Source of the DNA: an uncultured Aeromonadaceae bacterium
GTDB taxonomy: Bacteria > Pseudomonadota > Gammaproteobacteria > Enterobacterales > Aeromonadaceae
Direction of reading: 5' to 3'
Length of the DNA stretch: 43,711 bases
Assembly: GCA_945957385.1 (NCBI GenBank)
Contig: CAMFKP010000032.1
Coordinates: forward strand, 1 to 43,711
Shown here: positions 18,201 to 25,278 of the stretch, piece after piece
Numbering within the stretch: the first letter of the stretch is position 1
How the letters are laid out: every line of letters starts with the position of its first letter
Program-made: the position numbers and the translations under genes
The notes under the pieces: model-generated
What the model was told of the DNA's origin: nothing
Seen by the model: only the letters and a program-made list of their open reading frames with translations
The model's database searches: none

Positions 18201-18377
18201 TTCGTTCAACGTCTGTGGCGTGGTTCCTGGATAGGTTGCATAGATGGTGACCGACACCGGAGCGACCGACGGATAACGCGAAATAGGTAGCTGCGGGATA
18301 GCGATAACACCTACCAACACAATAAACAGTGCGATCACCCAGGCAAATACGGGGCGATTGATAAAAAACTGAGGCAT
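15243..18377 (-). CDS. RND efflux pump inner-membrane transporter, AdeB-like (HAE1 family)
   Basis: This 1044-residue proton-driven drug exporter has the full AcrB/AdeB layout: a membrane span at the N-terminus (FFINRPVFAWVIA), periplasmic porter loops at about 30-335 and 560-870, and 12 membrane segments. The proton-relay Asp pair lies in GIIVDDAIVVVENVERLM and the matching Lys in IGLSAKNAILIVEFA. Long identical stretches with Acinetobacter AdeB, recalled from memory, include SIEKVIHTL, GVIYQQFTLSM and GATSARTLEVI-like porter segments. It follows the adaptor gene by 37 bases and has GGAGA before its start. Codon use is less GC-biased than in the core genes, consistent with transfer. An outer-membrane channel is not encoded here. 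Confidence 0.95.
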   Translation of the reverse strand: MPQFFINRPVFAWVIALFIVLVGVIAIPQLPISRYPSVAPVSVTIYATYPGTTPQTLNEAVVSLIERELSGVKNLLYFESSVDTSGSAQITATFKPGTDADLAQMDVQNRIKTVEPRLPQAVRQNGLQVESASSGFLMMVGMTSSNGRFDEVALNDYMARNIVPELRRIDGIGRVQLFGAEQAMRIWIDPRKLSAYGLTISEVAQAIEQQNIQIAPGRVGDEPTIQGQTLTVPLTVQGQLTTPEEFAAVVLRAGTDGAKLVIGDVARVELGAQSYAFSNRENGVPATSAAIQLAPGANAVRTADAVRTRLAQLAPSMPAGMSYSIPFDSAPFVKVSIEKVIHTLIEAMVLVFLVMLLFLQNLRYTLIPAIVAPIALLGTFAVMLFAGFSINTLTMFGMVLAIGIIVDDAIVVVENVERLMASQGLSPKEATSRAMREITGAVIGITLVLTAVFIPMAFGGGSVGVIYQQFTLSMAVSILFSAFLALTLTPALCATLLRPLNAEHHQKIGFFSTFNRGFSRLTASYSARMTRLVGRCGRMMVIFTALCAVLAVAIWQLPSSFLPDEDQGYFMTSIQLPNGATSARTLEVIKAFEKHVASRKALDTNLVVQGFSFSGSGPNAAMAFTMLKDWNKRNGATTSEEAMLAQEAMANSVEGTVMTLMPPAIEELGTSSGFTLYLQDKGNRSESALLAAQAQLLALASQSKLVKDVYADGLPPGESIHLEINRQKAEAMGLSFTSVSSTLSAAIGSLYVNDFPNNGHMQQVILQADAPARMQLDNVLDLRVRNASGGMVPLREVITPVWNESPQQMMRFEGFPAVRISGGAALGVSSGVAMAEMERLAAQLPPGFAIAWTGQSLQERHSAAQAPLLMLLSALVVFLVLAALYESWSIPLSVMLVVPLGLLGAVGAVMLRGMPNDVFFKVGMITIIGLSAKNAILIVEFARQLHAEGRTLIDAAVTAARLRLRPILMTSLAFTLGVVPLMLASGASAETQHAIGTGVFGGMVSGTLLAIFFVPVFFVFVIGAQQRLQTWHAGRSTIQKRGRP

Positions 18378-18414
18378 GACGAGGTCTCCGGATGCAGGTT
18401 GTGCAGACGTCGGG

Positions 18415-19551
18415 TTATTGGTTGGAGGCCAAGGGGCGCTGCCAGCTGCGAGGGGTTACAGGTGCGCCAGGATACAGACGCTCGATACCCTCAATCGCGA
18501 CTCGTTGACCGGATTTCAGTCCAGACTTGACGCGGTATTCACCGTTCACCAGCTCACCCGTTTCGATGGCCACTAGCTGAGCGAGCCCCTGCGCGTCGAC
18601 TATCCACACACTAGCCTGGCCAGCGCTACGTATGACGGACTGTTGGGGGACGCTTAACGCGTTTGGATAGTGCGCGCGTGGAATCCGAGCCTGCACGTAG
18701 AGACCTGGCAACAGACGCCGCTGCGGGTTATCAACCAACACTCGCAGTAGGACATCTCCGGTGCCAGAGTCGACTTCGATACCGGAGAACAAGATGCGTC
18801 CTTGCATGCCGAGCGGTTTGCCATCACTGCTGAGAATCTCTACTGACAATGCCTGAGCGTTCGATGCGGCTTGTTGGCGTAGGTTATCCAACACCGAGGC
18901 GGGCTGACGCACATCGACGTAGACTTGATCGATTTGTTGGATCCTTGCCATCGGTGTGGCGTCAGTTGGTGATACCAAGGCCCCTTCGCTCACCAAAGCC
19001 TGATCGATTCGTCCCGAGATCGGGGCCTCGACACTGGAGAATTGCAGATTCAGTTTGTAGCGCGCCAAAGCTGCTTTGGCTTGGGCTACATCGGCGGCCG
19101 CTTGGTCTCGTAGAGAGAGTGTGTCGTCATAGGTTTGACGACTTACCGCACCGGAATGCATCAGCCGATCAAGACGTGCAACCTGTATACGGGCGCGGGC
19201 CAGGACTGACTCGGCGCGCTGCAGTGCGGCTGCCGCGCTATCGACATCTGCTTTAAATGGGGCGGGATTGATTTGAAACAGCACAGCCCCGGCGGCGATT
19301 TCTGCACCCTGTTCAAAGAGTCGGCGTTGGACGATGCCGCTGATTTGGGCGCGAATCTCGGCACTTCGTACAGCAGCTACGCGCGCCGGCAGCACCTCGC
19401 TGATGAACACATCTTGCGCGGCGAGCCTCATAACCGATACCTGTACCGGTGTGTTGGTATCTTGTTTTTGCGACGCAGAATCGCAACCACTCAATCCCAA
19501 TACGGCAATGCTTGCGAGCAGAATGCAAAAATGCCGTTGCTTGTTAAACAT
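18415..19551 (-). CDS. RND efflux periplasmic adaptor lipoprotein, AdeA-like
   Basis: This 378-residue membrane-fusion protein links the RND pump to an outer-membrane channel. It has a lipoprotein signal (lipobox LGLSGC, C23 lipidated), then a beta-barrel/lipoyl start (LPARVAAVRSAEIRAQISG), a long alpha-helical hairpin (about 95-170, rich in Ala and Gln), the second lipoyl half (VEAPISGRIDQALVSEGALV) and QQIDQVYVDVRQP. This series closely follows AdeA/AcrA. It is the first gene of the pump operon and is divergent from the response regulator, with 157 bases between the starts. Regulation by that two-component system is the natural inference. Confidence 0.93.
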   Translation of the reverse strand: MFNKQRHFCILLASIAVLGLSGCDSASQKQDTNTPVQVSVMRLAAQDVFISEVLPARVAAVRSAEIRAQISGIVQRRLFEQGAEIAAGAVLFQINPAPFKADVDSAAAALQRAESVLARARIQVARLDRLMHSGAVSRQTYDDTLSLRDQAAADVAQAKAALARYKLNLQFSSVEAPISGRIDQALVSEGALVSPTDATPMARIQQIDQVYVDVRQPASVLDNLRQQAASNAQALSVEILSSDGKPLGMQGRILFSGIEVDSGTGDVLLRVLVDNPQRRLLPGLYVQARIPRAHYPNALSVPQQSVIRSAGQASVWIVDAQGLAQLVAIETGELVNGEYRVKSGLKSGQRVAIEGIERLYPGAPVTPRSWQRPLASNQ

Positions 19552-19708
19552 AACTACCCCATCTCGCTGACATGACTACCTCCATCTCGTGATAAGAGAT
19601 GGCCGTTGAGCACGCATTATGGTGGGTAGCTATTGCGAATGATTTGAGGCTTTGTGGAGAATGCATGGAGGGGATAATAATGTTTAAACACCGTATTCGA
19701 GTTCACCT

Positions 19709-20437
19709 ATGTCCTATCTTCACGCTCCGATGAATCCGGCGGAACAGTCTCTGGTACTGATTGCCGAAGATGAAGCCGAGATTGCTGACATTCTCGCTGC
19801 TTACTTGCAACGGCATGGCCTGCGAACTCTGCGTGCTGCGGATGGCCAAGAAGCGTTGGCCATGCATCAAGCATTCAAACCCGATCTGTTGCTACTTGAT
19901 GTGCAAATGCCCCGGCTGGATGGCTGGCAGGTTCTGAGTGAAATTCGCTCTCGCGGCGATACCCCAGTGATAATGTTGACGGCGCTAGACCAGGACATCG
20001 ATAAAGTGATGGGCCTGCGCATGGGGGCTGACGACTATGTGGTTAAACCCTTCAACCCTGCTGAAGTCGTGGCCCGGGTGCAGGCTGTGTTGCGCCGGAC
20101 CAGGGCTGTCGCACCCTCCTCAACCCAGATTCTGAGAGTCGGTTTGTTTCAAATCGATTTGGATAGTCATGAGGCAAGCGTATATCTCAATGGGCAGCCA
20201 CAGAGGCTGGAGTTGACGCTGACGGAGTTCAAGTTGCTGGCCTGCTTGATGCGTGCGCCGAAACGGGTATTCAGTCGTGCCGAGTTATTGACTCACTGTT
20301 TGCCGGAGGGCGATACGCTGGAGCGAACAGTGGACAGTCACATTAGCAAATTACGCAAGAAACTTGAGGCATATGACATCCAGGGGGTGCCGGCTAGTGT
20401 CTGGGGAGTCGGTTATCGCTTTGGTGGCGATCAATGA
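19709..20437 (+). CDS. OmpR-family response regulator, AdeR-like
   Basis: This 242-residue two-component regulator has a receiver domain (about 15-125) with acidic pocket E20/D21, phosphorylation site D64 (LLLLDVQMP), Thr in MLTALDQDIDKV and Lys in VVKPFNP. A winged-helix DNA-binding domain follows (about 140-240, ERTVDSHISKLRKKLE and GVGYRFGG). The stretch PVIMLTALDQDIDKVMGLR and the segment GDTLERTVDSHISKLRKK resemble AdeR of Acinetobacter more than E. coli BaeR, as I recall them. The start is uncertain between 19709 and 19730, as neither has a strong ribosome binding site. Its stop overlaps the kinase start by four bases (ATGA). Divergent orientation from the pump suggests it controls adeAB-like transcription. 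Confidence 0.93.
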   Translation: MSYLHAPMNPAEQSLVLIAEDEAEIADILAAYLQRHGLRTLRAADGQEALAMHQAFKPDLLLLDVQMPRLDGWQVLSEIRSRGDTPVIMLTALDQDIDKVMGLRMGADDYVVKPFNPAEVVARVQAVLRRTRAVAPSSTQILRVGLFQIDLDSHEASVYLNGQPQRLELTLTEFKLLACLMRAPKRVFSRAELLTHCLPEGDTLERTVDSHISKLRKKLEAYDIQGVPASVWGVGYRFGGDQ

Positions 20438-21525
20438 AACGGACGCCGGGGTTGCGCAGGCAGATCATCCACTCTTTGGGGATGATGACGTTGGGCATCA
20501 TCTTTCTGTCGGTGTTCGGATCCTACGTGTTCTATGCCATTGCTGTTGCTTACTTACCAGACAGTATCTCCGACACTTGGATGCCCTCCAGGGTAGAGAC
20601 GATATGGATCGTCTGTACCATCCTGGCTGCGTTGAGCATCGCTCTGGGCGTGGCGATTCGCCTGTCTCGCCGCATCCTCACACCGCTTAATTCGGTAGCC
20701 AACAGTTTGCGTGAGATCGCGCAGGGAAAACTCGATGCCAGGGTTCCGATAGACGATCAGGCCATCGGCGAAACGGCACAACTTGTGCGCGATTTTAATG
20801 CGATGGCTGAACGTCTGCAGAGTATGACCCGTGAACGAGAGTTCTGGAATGCGGCTATTGCGCATGAGTTGCGCACGCCGGTGACCATTTTACGTGGGCG
20901 CTTGCAGGGACTGGCCGAAGGGGTGTTTCCTCCGAGTAGCCAGCTATTCGATGGTTTGTTGCGACAGGTTGAGGGGCTTAATCATCTGATCGAAGACCTG
21001 CGGGTGCTGAGTCTGAACGACAGCGGTCACTTGGAGTTGCAGCGCGCAGAGGTTCGATTGGCCGAGGAGCTTGCGGTGGTGCTTGACGCTTTTGCGCCGG
21101 CCCTGATTGCCAGCGGTTTTACACTGCAACAGGCTCTCGATGCCGAACTCAAGGTCTGCTGTGATGCGCTTCGAATACGCCAGGCGCTGCTGGCTTTACT
21201 GGAGAATGCTCAAAAACACGCCGTACCAGGAACACTGATAGTACGTCTTCATCGTTCAGCCTCTATGTGCATTCTGAGCGTTGAAGATGAGGGACCTGGT
21301 GTGTCCGATGAGGTCGCAAGCTACATATTTGACGCGTTTCGTCGGGGGGATCCGTCACGGTCGCGCAAGAGCGGTGGCAGCGGCTTGGGGCTCGCTGTAG
21401 TCAAAGCCATTATCGAGGCTCACGGCGGTCGGGCTGTCTGCCAGCCGACAGAGGGTGGCGGAACGCTATTTACTCTTGCCTGGCCCGTTGCCGGCATCGC
21501 AGGTAAAGAGCTGGCGCGTGATTGA
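20434..21525 (+). CDS. Sensor histidine kinase, AdeS-like
   Basis: This 363-residue inner-membrane kinase is the partner of the response regulator. It has two membrane segments (about 10-35 and 58-78) around a very short periplasmic loop, a HAMP domain (about 78-130, RRILTPLNSVANSLREIAQG), an H-box with the phosphorylated His in AIAHELRTPVTIL, an N-box (LLENAQKHA), and G boxes (EDEGPGVSDEV and GGSGLGLAVVKAIIEAHGG). The short loop suggests it senses signals in or at the membrane, as proposed for BaeS/AdeS-type kinases. It is translated from an ATGA overlap with the regulator gene. In Acinetobacter, changes in AdeS raise pump expression; whether this holds here is untested. Confidence 0.93.
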   Translation: MKRTPGLRRQIIHSLGMMTLGIIFLSVFGSYVFYAIAVAYLPDSISDTWMPSRVETIWIVCTILAALSIALGVAIRLSRRILTPLNSVANSLREIAQGKLDARVPIDDQAIGETAQLVRDFNAMAERLQSMTREREFWNAAIAHELRTPVTILRGRLQGLAEGVFPPSSQLFDGLLRQVEGLNHLIEDLRVLSLNDSGHLELQRAEVRLAEELAVVLDAFAPALIASGFTLQQALDAELKVCCDALRIRQALLALLENAQKHAVPGTLIVRLHRSASMCILSVEDEGPGVSDEVASYIFDAFRRGDPSRSRKSGGSGLGLAVVKAIIEAHGGRAVCQPTEGGGTLFTLAWPVAGIAGKELARD

Positions 21526-21849
21526 CCCATTCTAAAACTGCATCGCCATCATCCCAGAGGCAGCCTGACCTGATACGTATGGCTACCAGCCTGCCGGGTT
21601 GAGACACCATGACCCCGCCATGCCAGTTGGTGGTCAGCTCTCGCTGTTGTCAGTTGAATGTCTTCGGCCAAGGTGATTTCACCGACCATTGCGGCTATCT
21701 GAGCGATGTCGAGGAGGGGAGTGGCTGAGTTTATCGGAAGCCTCCTGAGGTGTTCATAGCTTCGGGCTGCATAGGAGATTTGAGTTTGTCATCGGGGCTG
21801 ACGGGATATGTTTTGGCGGCAACCTAGCCATGGCAAGCCTTAGAAATAA
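21526..21849. other. Region between the kinase gene and the yicC terminator, with an orphan reading frame
   Basis: No complete gene is visible. On the minus strand one frame is open from 21788 to a TGA at 21549-21551 (79 codons). Its product ends HTYQVRLPLG and contains ITLAEDIQLTTARADHQLAW. It has no start codon of its own near the open end, so it could be the C-terminal remnant of a disrupted gene or a chance open frame. I could not identify it. Base composition is less GC-rich than in yicC. Confidence 0.4.
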
Positions 21850-21859
21850 CAAAGCCCCT
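21844..21859 (+). repeat. Right copy of the imperfect direct repeat, within the yicC terminator
   Basis: AATAACAAAGCCCCTG, matching 15155-15169 apart from one missing base in the left copy. It forms the distal arm and tail of the yicC terminator on the minus strand. Confidence 0.45.
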
Positions 21860-21871
21860 GGCGAGGGGCTT
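21850..21871 (-). terminator. Terminator of yicC (may also act for the kinase gene)
   Basis: A nine-base-pair stem (21850-21858 with 21863-21871, AAAGCCCCT) with a GGCG loop. On the minus strand it is followed by TTTGTTATTTCT-type sequence. It lies 24 bases after the yicC stop, and the symmetrical A/T flanks could allow some action on the plus strand too. Confidence 0.75.
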
Positions 21872-21894
21872 TGGCGTGTTAAGCGGACACCGAC

Positions 21895-22755
21895 TTATTC
21901 GATGTTCTGGATCTGTTCGCGCATCTGCTCGATGAGGACTTTCAGCTCGACGGCGGACTGGGTGGTCTCGGCGTTGATCGACTTGGAGCCGAGGGTGTTC
22001 GACTCGCGGTTGAACTCCTGCATCATGAAGTCGAGGCGACGGCCACAGGCGCCACCCTTGGCGAGGATCTTGCGGGTTTCGCCGATGTGGGTCTCCAGGC
22101 GATCCAGCTCCTCGGCGACGTCGATGCGTTGCGCCAGCAGGATGATCTCCTGTTCGACACGGGTCGGGTCCAGTTCCAGCTTGGCTTCGGCCAGTCGGTC
22201 GATCAGCTTCTGGCGCTGCCAGTCGAGGATCTGTGGCATCAGGGCGCGCACCTTGGTCACCTCGGCCTGAATACCGGTCAGACGTTGCTCGATCAACGCC
22301 TTCAGCTTGTCGCCTTCGCTCTGACGGCTCTCGATGAACAGGCCGAGCACCTCATCAAACGCGGCCAGCAGGGTGCTGTTCAGCGCGTCCATATCCTGTT
22401 CCGGGGTGGCCATGACACCGGGCCAACGCAGCACGTCCAGCGGATTGAGCTGGCCCTGACCGGCGCGGTCGATGACCCAGAGGGCGCTGTCGATCAGCTG
22501 TTCGGCCAGTTCGGAATTGATGTGCAGCTGACCCGAGCTGGTCTGGCTGTCAAAGCGCAGGCTGCATTCGATCTTGCCGCGTTCGAGCTGCTTGCGGAAG
22601 CGTTCGCGCAGGATGGGTTCCAGGCCACGCCACTGTTCCGGCAGTCGCAGGTAGGTTTCCAGATAACGCTGATTGACCGAGCGGATTTCCCATACCGCCG
22701 TGCCCCAGTCACCCTTGAATTCCTTTCGGGCGTAGCCCGTCATGCTGTGAATCAT
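21895..22755 (-). CDS. yicC: YicC family endoribonuclease
   Basis: This 286-residue protein is the YicC family member. E. coli YicC is described as an endoribonuclease that acts on small RNAs such as RyhB. The start [20 protein letters not shown] and the blocks [22 protein letters not shown] and [26 protein letters not shown] are hallmarks of the family. The latter holds conserved acidic and His/Arg residues near the C-terminus. The start at 22755 matches E. coli in sequence and length (about 287). It is divergent from rph, the conserved arrangement. A TATAAT box on the minus strand (22789-22794) is a good -10 element. Confidence 0.95.
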   Translation of the reverse strand: MIHSMTGYARKEFKGDWGTAVWEIRSVNQRYLETYLRLPEQWRGLEPILRERFRKQLERGKIECSLRFDSQTSSGQLHINSELAEQLIDSALWVIDRAGQGQLNPLDVLRWPGVMATPEQDMDALNSTLLAAFDEVLGLFIESRQSEGDKLKALIEQRLTGIQAEVTKVRALMPQILDWQRQKLIDRLAEAKLELDPTRVEQEIILLAQRIDVAEELDRLETHIGETRKILAKGGACGRRLDFMMQEFNRESNTLGSKSINAETTQSAVELKVLIEQMREQIQNIE

Positions 22756-22788
22756 ACGCATCCCGTCGGTCGGCAAAAAAGTGCCGCG

Positions 22789-22794
22789 ATTATA
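22789..22794 (-). promoter_or_regulatory. -10 element for yicC
   Basis: A perfect TATAAT on the minus strand, 34 bases before the yicC start codon. The -35 region is weak. Confidence 0.5.
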
Positions 22795-22823
22795 ACGCTG
22801 GCGGCGGCAAAAAGCCCGTTGAT

Positions 22824-22852
22824 GTGAAAAGCCGGCCTCGATCCCGTATACT
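22824..22852 (+). promoter_or_regulatory. Promoter for rph-pyrE
   Basis: GTGAAA (22824-22829), a 17-base spacer and TATACT (22847-22852) give a sigma-70 promoter with a good -10 and a poor -35. Transcription would begin near 22859, 25 bases before rph. Confidence 0.55.
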
Positions 22853-22883
22853 GCGCGCAATTATCAGCAAGCAGGAAACGAAC

Positions 22884-23600
22884 ATGCGCCCGAATGGCCG
22901 AGCTCCGGAACAGATGCGTCCGATCACCATCACCCGCCACTACACCGCCCACGCCGAAGGGTCAGTGCTGATCGAGTTTGGTCAGACCAAGGTGTTGTGC
23001 AACGCCAGCGTCAATGAAGGGGTGCCCCGTTTCCTTAAAGGCAAGGGCCAGGGCTGGATCACGGCCGAATACGGCATGTTGCCCCGCTCTACCCATTCAC
23101 GCATGAACCGTGAAGCCGCCTCGGGCAAGCAGGGCGGGCGCACGCTGGAGATCCAGCGCCTGATTGGCCGTGCGCTGCGCGCCGCTGTGGATCTGACCCA
23201 GTTGGGCGAGTACACCATCACCCTCGATTGCGACGTGATCCAGGCCGATGGCGGCACCCGCACCGCGGCAATCACCGGGGCCTGTGTCGCGCTGGTCGAT
23301 GCGCTGCGCTGGATGCAGGAGCGCAAGCAGCTGAAAACCGATCCGCTGAAGTTCATGGTGGCGGCCATTTCGGTCGGGGTGCATGACGGCCAGGCGATCT
23401 GCGATCTGGAGTATGTCGAGGACTCGGCGGCCGAAACCGATATGAATGTGGTGATGACCTCCACCGGCAAGCTGATCGAAGTGCAAGGCACTGCCGAGGG
23501 TGAGCCGTTCAGCGAGGAGGAACTGGTGACGCTGCTTGGTCTGGCCAAGGGAGGGATTGCCGAGTTGATCGCCGCCCAGCAGACGGCGCTGGCAAACTGA
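22884..23600 (+). CDS. rph: Ribonuclease PH
   Basis: This 238-residue phosphorolytic 3'-5' exoribonuclease trims tRNA 3' ends. Family motifs run from [14 protein letters not shown] (start) through [60 protein letters not shown] and [21 protein letters not shown]. The length equals that of functional RNase PH, unlike the frameshifted copy in E. coli K-12 MG1655, so this one should be active. The start at 22884 has AGGA upstream. The gene precedes pyrE, and a terminator hairpin starts six bases after its stop codon. In enteric bacteria that placement couples rph translation to pyrE expression. Confidence 0.97.
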   Translation: MRPNGRAPEQMRPITITRHYTAHAEGSVLIEFGQTKVLCNASVNEGVPRFLKGKGQGWITAEYGMLPRSTHSRMNREAASGKQGGRTLEIQRLIGRALRAAVDLTQLGEYTITLDCDVIQADGGTRTAAITGACVALVDALRWMQERKQLKTDPLKFMVAAISVGVHDGQAICDLEYVEDSAAETDMNVVMTSTGKLIEVQGTAEGEPFSEEELVTLLGLAKGGIAELIAAQQTALAN

Positions 23601-23605
23601 TCCTG

Positions 23606-23630
23606 ACGCGGCGAGAGCCGCGTTTTTTTT
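23606..23630 (+). terminator. Intercistronic terminator, probable pyrE attenuator
   Basis: A seven-base-pair stem (ACGCGGC/GCCGCGT, 23606-23612 with 23617-23623), a GAGA loop and eight T residues. It sits six bases after the rph stop and 69 bases before pyrE. The same placement in E. coli gives UTP-sensitive attenuation, where ribosomes translating close behind RNA polymerase prevent hairpin formation. Confidence 0.85.
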
Positions 23631-23698
23631 GATGACGAATCGGCTGTGCGGCTGCTTGCGTGCCGCCATAAGCCACAGCAAATCCAAGAGGAAACGAG

Positions 23699-24346
23699 AT
23701 GAAAGCCTATCAGCGCGAGTTTATCGAATTTGCTTTGAGCAAACAGGTTCTGCGGTTTGGTGACTTCACCCTGAAGTCCGGTCGCAAGAGTCCCTATTTC
23801 TTCAACGCCGGTCTGTTCAACTCCGGCCGTGATCTGGCGCGGCTCGGTCGTTTCTACGCCGCGGCGCTGGTGGATGCCGGCATCGATTACGATGTGCTGT
23901 TCGGCCCGGCCTACAAGGGGATCCCGATCGCCTCGGCCACCGCAGTGCAACTGGCCGAAGTGCATGATCAGGATGTGCCCTGGTGTTTCAACCGCAAGGA
24001 GGCCAAGGACCACGGCGAAGGTGGCAACCTGGTCGGCAGCCCGCTGCAGGGGCGTATCATGCTGGTGGATGATGTCATCACCGCCGGGACGGCGATCCGT
24101 GAGTCGATGGATCTGATTCAGGCCAATGGCGCCGAACTCGCCGGTGTGCTGATTGCGCTGGATCGTCAGGAGAAGGGCAAGGGTGAACTGTCGGCCATTC
24201 AGGAAGTCGAGCGTGACTACCAGGCCAAGGTGATTGCCATCATCACGCTGGCGGATTTGATCGCCTACCTGGAGGAACAGCCGCAGATGGCAGCCCACCT
24301 GGAACAGGTGCGCGCCTACCGTGCCGCCTATGGCATCGATGCCTGA
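23699..24346 (+). CDS. pyrE: Orotate phosphoribosyltransferase
   Basis: This 215-residue enzyme joins orotate and PRPP to make orotidine 5'-phosphate in UMP synthesis. It has the conserved start [44 protein letters not shown], the flexible-loop region [13 protein letters not shown] and the PRPP-binding motif [22 protein letters not shown] lies upstream of ATG 23699. It follows rph and the intercistronic hairpin. The next gene starts 10 bases after its stop, so a longer pyrimidine-controlled operon is possible. Confidence 0.97.
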   Translation: MKAYQREFIEFALSKQVLRFGDFTLKSGRKSPYFFNAGLFNSGRDLARLGRFYAAALVDAGIDYDVLFGPAYKGIPIASATAVQLAEVHDQDVPWCFNRKEAKDHGEGGNLVGSPLQGRIMLVDDVITAGTAIRESMDLIQANGAELAGVLIALDRQEKGKGELSAIQEVERDYQAKVIAIITLADLIAYLEEQPQMAAHLEQVRAYRAAYGIDA

Positions 24347-24356
24347 GGCCCCGGGG

Positions 24357-25109
24357 ATGTCGCGCCTGCTGATCACCGGTCTGTCGGGCACCCTGGCGCC
24401 GCATCTGGCGGCACAGGCCAAGGCGCAGGGCATCACTGTGCTGCCGTGGCCACGCCAGACGGTGTCGCCCGACGATACGGCGGCGGGGGAGCTGTTCCTC
24501 AGCCGCATGCGGCCGGATGCGATTGCCCATCTGGGAATGGGCTCGGAGGCCTGGGCCGCACAGCTGGCCGGTTATGCGGCACGCCACGCCCTGCCGTTGG
24601 TGTTTACCAGCAGTGCCATGGTATTCAGCCATGAGCCGCCGGGGCCCCATCGCCGTGAGGACCCTCCGCAGACGAGCGATGAATATGGCCTGTACAAGCA
24701 GCGCTGCGAGGCGGCGATTGTCGCGGCGAACCCGGCCGCGGCCATTGCGCGGATTGGCTGGCAGATCGATGCCGCGGCGCATGGCAACAACATGTTGGCG
24801 GCGCTGGATCAGTGGCAGGCCCAGCAGGGTGAGGTCGCGGCCAGCCGGGCCTGGATCCCGGCCTGCTCCTTCATGGATGACACGGCGGCGGCGCTGTTGC
24901 AGCTGCTGCTTGATCGGTCGAGTGGCCTGTTTCATCTAGATAGCAATGCCGTTGAAGCGTGGCGCTTTGACGAGCTGGTGACGGCGCTGGCCCGCCATTT
25001 CAACCGCGCTTGGCAGATCCGGGTGCATGACGACTACCGGCACGATCAGCGCTTGTTGGGGAATGAGGCGTGCATGCCTGCGTTGAGCCGGCGTCTGCGA
25101 CGCCCTTGA
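24357..25109 (+). CDS. NAD(P)-binding epimerase/dehydrogenase-like protein (RmlD type)
   Basis: This 250-residue protein has an extended short-chain dehydrogenase/RmlD-like fold. The N-terminal strand and glycine-rich loop LLITGLSGTLAPH bind the dinucleotide. A Ser/Thr (FTSSAMVFS) and the YxxxK motif (YGLYKQR) supply the catalytic residues. The substrate cannot be told, and sugar nucleotides are only one option for this family. The start at 24357 has GAGG eight bases upstream; ATG 24339 overlaps the pyrE stop and is the alternative. It follows pyrE closely and ends at a terminator. E. coli has no such gene between pyrE and slmA. Confidence 0.78.
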   Translation: MSRLLITGLSGTLAPHLAAQAKAQGITVLPWPRQTVSPDDTAAGELFLSRMRPDAIAHLGMGSEAWAAQLAGYAARHALPLVFTSSAMVFSHEPPGPHRREDPPQTSDEYGLYKQRCEAAIVAANPAAAIARIGWQIDAAAHGNNMLAALDQWQAQQGEVAASRAWIPACSFMDDTAAALLQLLLDRSSGLFHLDSNAVEAWRFDELVTALARHFNRAWQIRVHDDYRHDQRLLGNEACMPALSRRLRRP

Positions 25110-25120
25110 GTCTGCGTTGA

Positions 25121-25146
25121 ACAGCCGCCGTTGCGGCTGTTTTTTT
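25121..25146 (+). terminator. Rho-independent terminator after the RmlD-like gene
   Basis: An eight-base-pair stem (25121-25128 with 25133-25140, ACAGCCGC) with a CGTT loop and a seven-base T-run. It ends the rph-pyrE transcript. Confidence 0.9.
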
Positions 25147-25278
25147 AGCCGGCACCCTCAGTCACGCACAATGTGCGGCCGACCGAAAAAGCAGCAAGGG
25201 TGGCTTGTTTGGGGCTGTTAGACACGGCATCATGGCGCGTCAAAACGGGTTTACATCCTTAAAAACAGGGAGAAAAGA

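Noticed and set aside
22982..24508. 508-codon minus-strand open frame
   Set aside because: It runs antisense to rph and pyrE, which are certain. GC-rich codon use in the real genes keeps this frame open.
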